A stretch of DNA of 12,538 nt, taken from assembly GCA_039649115.1 (NCBI GenBank), contig JBBWZQ010000305.1, positions 1 to 12,538 of the forward strand, given 5' to 3'. The notes under the pieces are model-generated. The model ran no database searches. It had not been told where the DNA came from and worked only from the letters and a program-made list of their open reading frames with translations. A program made the translations under genes and the position numbers. This document shows, one piece after another, positions 1 to 4,806 of this stretch (its first letter is position 1; every line of letters begins with the position of its first letter). Source of the stretch: DATEJJ01 sp039649115. Its GTDB lineage: Bacteria; Actinomycetota; Actinomycetes; Mycobacteriales; Micromonosporaceae.

Positions 1-63
1 CTTCTTCACCGAACGGGTGTCCTTCCACAGCAGATAGATTGAGCCCTCGACAAGCCCAATCAT
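1..63 (-). CDS. Possible 5' end of an unidentified minus-strand ORF, cut by the window edge
   Basis: On the minus strand an ATG at 63-61 opens a frame that stays open to the left edge, giving 21 codons (MIGLVEGSIYLLWKDTRSVK, then K). The frame is also open upstream of this ATG as far as a TAG near 112-114, so a TTG at 75-73 or loss of the true start is possible. There is no well-spaced ribosome binding site: AGGG abuts the ATG. A 10-codon ORF (ATG at 92-90) ends in an ATGA overlap with this ATG, which could mean coupling or chance. I do not recognise the family. The local base composition is less GC-rich than the neighbouring genes, so a mobile-element fragment is possible. It lies downstream of the peptidase gene and on the same strand. 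Confidence 0.3.
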   Translation of the reverse strand, partial: MIGLVEGSIYLLWKDTRSVKK

Positions 64-86
64 CCCTGCCGGCAAGGCACCCGTTC
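11..86. repeat. Inverted repeat, 13 bp arms with one bulged base
   Basis: GAACGGGTG at 11-19 plus CCTT at 21-24 is complementary to AAGGCACCCGTTC at 74-86, with T20 bulged, and encloses about 49 nt. The arms cover the start region of the possible left-edge ORF. It could be a 5' mRNA structure of that ORF, a terminator-like structure or the end of a mobile element. The sequence alone does not decide. Confidence 0.45.
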
Positions 87-180
87 GTTCATGCCACGCA
101 GTGTTGTATTCCTATCCGCAGATCCGGTCTGACAGACGTCCGCTTGGAGGCACGCTCTCGCCGGCGGCGGGCTCGGTCCA

Positions 181-207
181 CCCACAGGCCACCGTTAGGC
201 CGGTGGG
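181..207 (-). terminator. Hairpin at the end of the M15-like peptidase gene, stop codon in its loop
   Basis: CCCACAGGCC (181-190) pairs with GGCCGGTGGG (198-207) except for one mismatch, leaving a 7-nt loop. The loop contains the TAA stop of the peptidase (minus strand 197-195). No T-tract follows on the minus strand, as is common for actinomycete intrinsic terminators. It is the only strong hairpin at the gene's 3' end, so it probably ends or stabilises that transcript. Confidence 0.45.
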
Positions 208-1100
208 TAACCGGCGTGGCCGTTGAGGTCGAAGTGTTGCACGTCGCCGCTGCGCCCGCCGTGGAAGTCCGCGGCGCCCCAACGCAGGCCGCCACTGTCG
301 TGCATCGAGACGACGAGCCAGCGCGGCAGGTCCAGGAATCCCCGTGCCGGGTTGCGTGTGTGTCCCGGGGAACGGCTGGGTGTCCCGTACTCCATGGGGA
401 TGCGTACCAGTTCGTAGTCGCGCAGGATGCGGTAGTACAGGGTCTCCGCGTCCTGGTCCCAGTCCTCGTGCCCGCCGAGGAACTCCTGGACCATGCCGAG
501 CCCGGTTTCCTTGTCCCACCGTTCGGCGACGGGGATGCGGTCCAGGGCGTCCGTGCTCGCGTTCTCCGGGTCCTTGACGGGCGTCCGGTCGATCCTGATC
601 AGGTCCGACTTCACCGCGAACGCGAGGTAGTACACGAGGGCGCCGGAGGTGTCGGAGAAGCGGTCCCATACACTGCCCGTGTCCTCACCGTCGCGGCGGT
701 CACCAACGTCCGCGGGCGCCGCGTCGAGCGAGCCTTCGAAGCACCGCACGGCCCGGTCGTACACGGACACCGCGGCGGCCAGCACGTCCGGGGCTGCGCC
801 TGCCTCACCGCCCGGTACCCCGTTGGTCCGCGTCGGGATGTACGGGCATGTGGTGACGTTCAGGTCGACTGCCGACCCGGACGCGTGGTACCCGGCGTCG
901 TGCCGCCAGCCTCCGGTCGCCTCGTGCAGCCCGCACCAGGTGATGAACGAGTCCCCCTGCTCGTCCGGCGTGAGCGCGTCGTACTGTGCCTGGAGGTCGG
1001 CCTCCACGGCCACAAGGCGCTCGGCCATCTGCGGGTTCACCCCTTTCCCGGTGGCCCGTCCCAGAAACGTGGGCGTGACGAGGTAGTCCGGTGCCGTCAT
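195..1100 (-). CDS. Putative M15-like zinc D,D-peptidase / peptidoglycan hydrolase
   Basis: A 301-residue protein with the zinc-site pattern of the M15 (VanX / D-Ala-D-Ala carboxypeptidase) fold. His72-x2-Gly-x-Ala-x-Asp79 (HASGSAVD) matches the family's HxxGxAxD motif. Near the C terminus, Asp286-x2-His289 (DVQHFD) matches the acidic residue three before the third zinc ligand. These enzymes cut D-Ala-containing peptide bonds in peptidoglycan stems. The gap between the two half-sites (about 200 residues) is longer than in compact M15 enzymes, so there is a large insertion. No signal peptide or membrane segment is seen: the N terminus is MTAPDYLVTPTFLG. The ATG at 1100-1098 is preceded by GAGGAG with a long spacer of about 11 nt; an ATG lying between them is out of frame. 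The gene lies 127 bp downstream of the LAL regulator on the same strand but has its own candidate promoter and operator, so it may be transcribed separately. Family assignment is fairly secure from the motif geometry; substrate and location are inferred. Confidence 0.72.
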   Translation of the reverse strand: MTAPDYLVTPTFLGRATGKGVNPQMAERLVAVEADLQAQYDALTPDEQGDSFITWCGLHEATGGWRHDAGYHASGSAVDLNVTTCPYIPTRTNGVPGGEAGAAPDVLAAAVSVYDRAVRCFEGSLDAAPADVGDRRDGEDTGSVWDRFSDTSGALVYYLAFAVKSDLIRIDRTPVKDPENASTDALDRIPVAERWDKETGLGMVQEFLGGHEDWDQDAETLYYRILRDYELVRIPMEYGTPSRSPGHTRNPARGFLDLPRWLVVSMHDSGGLRWGAADFHGGRSGDVQHFDLNGHAGYPPA

Positions 1101-1136
1101 GGTGTGCGCATCTCCTCGGGTGGATCCGTGGCACGG

Positions 1137-1149
1137 CGCCCAATGGGCG
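1137..1149. other. Small GC hairpin in the leader of the peptidase gene
   Basis: CGCCC-AAT-GGGCG is a 5-bp stem with a 3-nt loop, in the 127-bp gap between the LAL regulator stop and the peptidase start. It sits just downstream of the suggested promoter. Role unknown; it may be incidental. Confidence 0.2.
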
Positions 1150-1159
1150 TCGCCGGGGA

Positions 1160-1165
1160 AGTATG
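1160..1165 (-). promoter_or_regulatory. Candidate -10 element for the peptidase gene
   Basis: On the minus strand the hexamer is CATACT, about 60 nt upstream of the peptidase ATG and 19 nt downstream of the CCCTAGGG operator. With transcription starting near 1153, the composite operator centre would fall near -40, the usual place for a LuxR-type activator overlapping the -35 region. This is a match to a loose consensus only. Confidence 0.3.
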
Positions 1166-1184
1166 CGGCCCGCGCCCGCGCCGG

Positions 1185-1204
1185 TTCCCTAGGGAAGTCC
1201 CTGG
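1185..1204 (-). promoter_or_regulatory. Candidate LuxR-type operator upstream of the peptidase gene
   Basis: The plus strand shows a perfect 12-bp palindrome TTCCCTAGGGAA (1185-1196) running into AGTCCCTGG. Read on the minus strand, toward the peptidase, the layout is GGG-N4-CCCTAGGGA, the same as in the other intergenic region at 4070-4089. On the plus strand 1189-1204 matches 14 of 16 positions of CTVGGGAWWTCCCBAG, which I recall as the binding consensus of the actinomycete PAS-LuxR regulator PimM. The likely binder here is the adjacent LAL protein; this is inference. Confidence 0.5.
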
Positions 1205-1227
1205 CGCCAACCCCAGAAGGGGCACGG

Positions 1228-4056
1228 TCAGCCGCCTTCCGGCTCCCTGGCCAGCTGGTGGAACCGCGCCGCGAGCTCGACCCGGTTGGTGACGCCGAGC
1301 TTGGCGTACACGTTGGCCAGGTGGTACTCGACCGTCTTGGTGGTCACGTACAACTCGGACGCCACCTCGCGGTTGCGTCTGCCTTCGGCGACCAGCCGAG
1401 CCACCGCAAGCTCCTGGCCGGTCAGTCCGAGCGGGTCGCGGCGGCGCGCCTCGCCCGGACGCAGCCGGCACGCGATGAGTTCCTGCTCGGACCGCTCCGC
1501 GTAGGGCCGCGCGTCCAGCCCGACGAAGATCGCATGAGCGGCGCGCAGTTCCCGTACCGCCGCCTGCCGTTGCCCGGACCCGCGCAGGAAGTGCCCGCGT
1601 GCCAGGTGGAACAGGCCGCGGTTCAGTGGCCTCGGTACCGCCGGAAGGATCTGTGCCCCGGCGGTGAAGGCGGCGTCGGCGGCCGCGACGTCGCCGCGTG
1701 CCGCGGCCAGGGTGGCTCGCACCCGCGCCAGGTCGAGGCCGATGGCGGGCACGTCGCGGTCGGCCAGCACTGCTTCCAGCGTGTCCAGTTCCTGTTCGGC
1801 CTCATCGAGCTGGCGTAGCTCGACGAGCGCCTCGGTCCGCAGCGGGCGCCAGGGCAGGATGCCCGGGTCGACGGTGCCTCCGCCGCGCAGGCCGGCCAGT
1901 GCCCGGGTGGCGTCCAGTACGCCGTGCTGGTCGCCGCGGGCCGCGGCGAGTGCGGCCTGCGCGTGTGCGGCCCAGCCGACGGCCGCGGCCAGTCCGAACT
2001 CCGCGGCGGCCGCCAGGGCGGCCCGCACGTGCGCCTCGGCCTCGGTCCAGTCGCCGCGGCCGGCGCGGGGCAGCGCCGCGATGCCGTGCACGAAGGCGAA
2101 GTCCCAGATGCGGCCCGCGTCGTGAGACAAGGACACCAACAATTCGGTACGCGCGATCGCCTGGTCCCACAGTCCCGCCCGGTATTCGGCCTCGCCGAGG
2201 AAGCCCATGGCCTGCGCGGAGTTGTCCGCGCGCAGGCTAGCCCGGCCCGCCTCCACCACGTCGGAGAGGTCGGCCATGGCTCCGGTCAGGTCGTCCATCC
2301 ACAGCCGGACCATGCCCCTGGCCACCCGCTCGTCGGCGGAGGTGGGGGCGGCGTGCAGCGCAGGCAGGTGCTCGACGAGGGCCAGCGCCTGCGCGCGCGG
2401 GCCCAGCTCGAACTGGGCGACGACGAGGATGGCGGCGTGCCTGGACCGCTGGACGGACGAGGGTGGCAGCAGCGGGAGCACCCGCAGGCTGCGTGACAGG
2501 GCCTCGGTGGAGCGCCCCGCCACGACGAGCAGGCGGCACAGCTGGGTTGTCGCGGACGCCCGCGTCAGCGCGGTGCCGGGGTCCTCGCCGGGTCGGGGCG
2601 GCGCGTCCGCGGCCGCGGTGAGCAGGCGCTCAGCGTCTTGCGCGCGGCCGCCGACGAATGCCATGTAGCCGAGTACGTAGTTGCGCAGGGGCCCGTCAGA
2701 GCAGCGCTCCACGGCCGCTCGCAACGCCTCGGCGCCGGCGGCGTCGCCGCCGTTGAGCAGCCTGTCCACGGCGGTGAGCAGTCGCCGTTCCCGGCTGCGC
2801 CGGTCGGGGCTCAGCGCGGAGGCCCGCCGCCACCACGCGGCCGCTTCGAGCAGCGCGCTGCGCGCCTCCTTCGCCTTGGCGGCCGCCTCCACCTCGTCGG
2901 CCAGCACCGCGTCGAACCCGGGCGCGGCCAGGACGCGGTGGGTCAGCGCCGCCTCGCCGCCGAGCAGCTCGGCCGCCCTGCTGTGCAGCGCGCCGCGCCG
3001 TACCGGCCTCAGGTCCTCGTACACCGCGGAGCGGATGAGTTCGTGCGGGAAGGTGAGCAGGCGGTCCGGGTCGGCCGGTATCTCGGCGAGCAGCCCGGCC
3101 TGTCCCGCCTCCTCCAGCGCCGTCGGGGAATCAGCCACGCCGGCCAGCAGTGCGGCGGTGTACACCGGGGGGTGGCCGCCGAGCACGGCCGCGGCCTGCA
3201 CGAGCCGCTGAGCGTGCGGGGACAGGGCGGCCAGCCGGGCCAGGATGGTGGCGGCGATGGACCGGGGTGCGGGTACCGGGCCGGCGGGCTGCCCGAGCAC
3301 CACCGGGGGGAGCTCCTCCAGCAGCGCCCGGATGTAGAGGGCGTTGCCTGCGCTGTGTTCGTGGATGCGGCGCGCCCCGGCCCGGGTCAGCTCGCTGATG
3401 CCGAGCAGACCGGCAAGGGCGAGGATGTCGTCGACCCGCAGTCCGGTCAGCCCGATGTGCCGGCTCCGCTCGTCGTCGGTGAGCAGGCGCCGCCAGCCCT
3501 CGCCGAGCCGGCTCAGCCCAGCGGGCCGGTACGTGACGAGCGCCAGTACCCGGTCGACGCGCAGCCGCCGCAGCGCGAACAGCAGCGCCTGGCCGGATGG
3601 GACGTCGCCCCAGTGCAGATCCTCGACGACCAGCAGCAGTCCGGCCCGGCCCTGTGCCGCGTCGAGCAGCCGCAGCAACGCCCCGCCGACCGCCACCGGG
3701 TCGGCACCGGCGTCACTGACCATTGTGGACAGCTCCCGGGCCTGCCCGGCCGGAACCTGGCCCACGATCTGGCTGACCAACCCGTAGGCGATGGCCGACT
3801 CCGCCTCCTCGCCGCTGATGCGTACGGTGGCGCCCGGACCCGCGTCGCGCAGGAAGCGGCGCACCAGCGCGCTCTTGCCGATGCCCGCCCCGCCCTCGAC
3901 GAAGATGATCCCGGGGTGGGATTCGCGCGCCGCGGCGAGGCGTTCGCGCATCACCCGCAGCTCCGCGTTCCCGCCGACGAAGATCTGCTCCGAAGCCGTG
4001 GACAAACCGCCTCCCCGCGGTTGCCTGCCGAATGTGGACACGAGGCTAATCGCCAT
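1228..4056 (-). CDS. LAL-family (large ATP-binding LuxR-type) transcriptional regulator
   Basis: A 942-residue regulator. An N-terminal AAA/NB-ARC-type ATPase carries Walker A GGAGIGKS (residues 55-62) and Walker B LLVVEDLHW (about 141-149). A long alanine/leucine-rich helical, TPR-like middle follows. A C-terminal LuxR/GerE helix-turn-helix lies at about 877-935 (LTGQELAVARLVAEG, then VTTKTVEYHLANVYAKLGV). LAL proteins usually activate neighbouring operons in response to a ligand and ATP. The frame is open to 4182, but that start would run into the divergent lysozyme gene. The ATG at 4056 leaves 92 bp between genes but has no good ribosome binding site. A TTG at 4005-4003 has GGGGAGG four nt upstream and would give 925 residues with Walker A intact; it is a serious alternative. 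The gene lies between the two lytic-enzyme genes, and CCCTAGGG operator candidates flank it on both sides, which suggests it is their regulator and may be autoregulated. Family is near certain; targets are inferred. Confidence 0.9.
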   Translation of the reverse strand: MAISLVSTFGRQPRGGGLSTASEQIFVGGNAELRVMRERLAAARESHPGIIFVEGGAGIGKSALVRRFLRDAGPGATVRISGEEAESAIAYGLVSQIVGQVPAGQARELSTMVSDAGADPVAVGGALLRLLDAAQGRAGLLLVVEDLHWGDVPSGQALLFALRRLRVDRVLALVTYRPAGLSRLGEGWRRLLTDDERSRHIGLTGLRVDDILALAGLLGISELTRAGARRIHEHSAGNALYIRALLEELPPVVLGQPAGPVPAPRSIAATILARLAALSPHAQRLVQAAAVLGGHPPVYTAALLAGVADSPTALEEAGQAGLLAEIPADPDRLLTFPHELIRSAVYEDLRPVRRGALHSRAAELLGGEAALTHRVLAAPGFDAVLADEVEAAAKAKEARSALLEAAAWWRRASALSPDRRSRERRLLTAVDRLLNGGDAAGAEALRAAVERCSDGPLRNYVLGYMAFVGGRAQDAERLLTAAADAPPRPGEDPGTALTRASATTQLCRLLVVAGRSTEALSRSLRVLPLLPPSSVQRSRHAAILVVAQFELGPRAQALALVEHLPALHAAPTSADERVARGMVRLWMDDLTGAMADLSDVVEAGRASLRADNSAQAMGFLGEAEYRAGLWDQAIARTELLVSLSHDAGRIWDFAFVHGIAALPRAGRGDWTEAEAHVRAALAAAAEFGLAAAVGWAAHAQAALAAARGDQHGVLDATRALAGLRGGGTVDPGILPWRPLRTEALVELRQLDEAEQELDTLEAVLADRDVPAIGLDLARVRATLAAARGDVAAADAAFTAGAQILPAVPRPLNRGLFHLARGHFLRGSGQRQAAVRELRAAHAIFVGLDARPYAERSEQELIACRLRPGEARRRDPLGLTGQELAVARLVAEGRRNREVASELYVTTKTVEYHLANVYAKLGVTNRVELAARFHQLAREPEGG
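4010..4016 (-). promoter_or_regulatory. Strong ribosome binding site pointing to an alternative TTG start of the LAL regulator
   Basis: The minus strand reads GGGGAGG, then CGGT, then TTG (4005-4003), in frame with the regulator. No comparable site precedes the ATG at 4056. It may mark the true start, or be chance in a glycine-rich stretch (RGGGL). Confidence 0.4.
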
Positions 4057-4069
4057 CCTGGGGAGCCGA

Positions 4070-4089
4070 TAGGGGGTTTCCCTAGGGAC
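4070..4089 (+). promoter_or_regulatory. Candidate LuxR-type operator between the regulator and the lysozyme operon
   Basis: TAGGGGGTTTCCCTAGGGAC contains TAGGG-N5-CCCTA (4070-4084) and the palindrome TCCCTAGGGA (4079-4088). Aligned with the minus strand of 1204-1185, 14 of 20 positions agree, including all of TTCCCTAGGGA. Its orientation relative to the lysozyme operon equals that of the other site relative to the peptidase gene. It ends 59 nt before the lysozyme ATG and could also control the divergent regulator gene. Confidence 0.5.
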
Positions 4090-4097
4090 GCCGAGGT

Positions 4098-4146
4098 CGG
4101 ATTCCCCTAATCCTGGGACGACGGAATCCGCTGACTGGGGGGAATC
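4098..4146. repeat. Cluster of GGAATC half-sites before the lysozyme gene
   Basis: CGGATTCC (4098-4105) is an inverted copy of GGAATCCG (4123-4130), with a 17-nt spacer. GATTCCCC (4100-4107) is also an inverted copy of GGGGAATC (4139-4146), which includes part of the lysozyme ribosome binding site. GGAATC thus occurs three times in about 47 bp: once inverted, then twice direct, 18 bp apart. This could be a second operator or an RNA structure over the ribosome binding site; neither is proven. Confidence 0.3.
4108..4113 (+). promoter_or_regulatory. Weak candidate -10 element for the lysozyme operon
   Basis: TAATCC lies 18 nt after the 4070-4089 operator, nearly the same offset (19 nt) as CATACT after the matching operator before the peptidase gene. 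The hexamer itself is a poor sigma-70 match, so the call rests mainly on the shared spacing. Confidence 0.2.
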
Positions 4147-4148
4147 AG

Positions 4149-4805
4149 ATGTACGACAGCGTGGGCGCGGCGGTACTGCCATTCCAGACCGCGTTCGAAG
4201 GCCGGATCGAGTACCTGTACCTCGACGTGCGGGGCCTGGTCACCATCGGCGTGGGCAACCTGATCGACGACGCGCGCGACGCCGGAAACGGGGATGCCAC
4301 CCGAGGGCTCGCATTCGCGCGGCCGCTGCCCTTTGTCTGGAAGACTGACGACTCCGCCGCCGACCAGGACGCCATCGACCAGGACTGGACCGCGGTGAAG
4401 ACGCGGCAGGATCTGGCGGCTCGAGGAGCCGGTGCGTTCGCGTCGATCACCCAGCTCAAACTCGACGACGGGCACATCGACGACCTCGTCCGGCAGAAGG
4501 CAGACGAATTCGAAGCGACGTTGAAACGCAGCGCCGAGTTCGCGGGCTTCGACGACATGCCGGCCGACGCGCAACTCGGCCTGCTCAGCATGGCGTGGGC
4601 GATGGGACCGGCGTTCGCGCCGAAGTTTCCCCGTTTCGCCAGCGCCTGCCAGGACGGTAGGTGGGGCGACGCGGCGGACCAGTGCCACATCGCCGGGCCA
4701 GGTCTGGGCCGGCGTAACGATGCCGACCGCATGCTGTTCCTGAACGCGGCCCAGGTCGCCGCCGACGGCGGCGACTACGCCGAGCTGGTCTACCAGGTGG
4801 GCTAG
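4149..4805 (+). CDS. T4-lysozyme-like (GH24-type) muramidase
   Basis: A 218-residue lysozyme-fold protein. The N terminus carries the T4 lysozyme catalytic pattern with exact spacing: Glu17 in FEGR, Asp26 in YLYLD, and Thr32 in LVTIGVGNL (steps of 9 and 6, as in Glu11-Asp20-Thr26). A second family-like segment is LLSMAWAMGPAF, and GLGRRNDADRMLFLN near the C terminus resembles the end of phage-type lysozymes. It should cut the MurNAc-GlcNAc bond of peptidoglycan. At 218 residues it is longer than T4 lysozyme (164), with an acidic insert after the active-site hairpin. There is no signal peptide and no holin gene nearby, so release would need another route. The ATG at 4149 follows GGGGGG with a 6-nt spacer. 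It is the first gene of a plus-strand operon, divergent from the LAL regulator, and its stop is 1 nt before the next start. Fold and reaction are well supported; biological role (cargo, lysis or wall remodelling) is open. Confidence 0.82.
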   Translation: MYDSVGAAVLPFQTAFEGRIEYLYLDVRGLVTIGVGNLIDDARDAGNGDATRGLAFARPLPFVWKTDDSAADQDAIDQDWTAVKTRQDLAARGAGAFASITQLKLDDGHIDDLVRQKADEFEATLKRSAEFAGFDDMPADAQLGLLSMAWAMGPAFAPKFPRFASACQDGRWGDAADQCHIAGPGLGRRNDADRMLFLNAAQVAADGGDYAELVYQVG

Positions 4806-4806
4806 G

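Noticed and set aside
1211..1222. CCCC-AGAA-GGGG hairpin just after the LAL regulator stop as a terminator
   Set aside because: Only a 4-bp stem without extension; too weak to call, though it could add to a leaky end before the peptidase gene.
39..1292. Long plus-strand ORF opposite the M15-like peptidase
   Set aside because: Its translation is low-complexity Arg/Val/Pro-rich with no family pattern, while the minus strand shows zinc-site motifs. It is an antisense shadow of GC-rich codons.
2638..4110. 490-codon plus-strand ORF opposite the LAL regulator
   Set aside because: Composition is that of an antisense shadow (many Gln, Arg, Gly), and it lies wholly across a gene with clear Walker and helix-turn-helix motifs.
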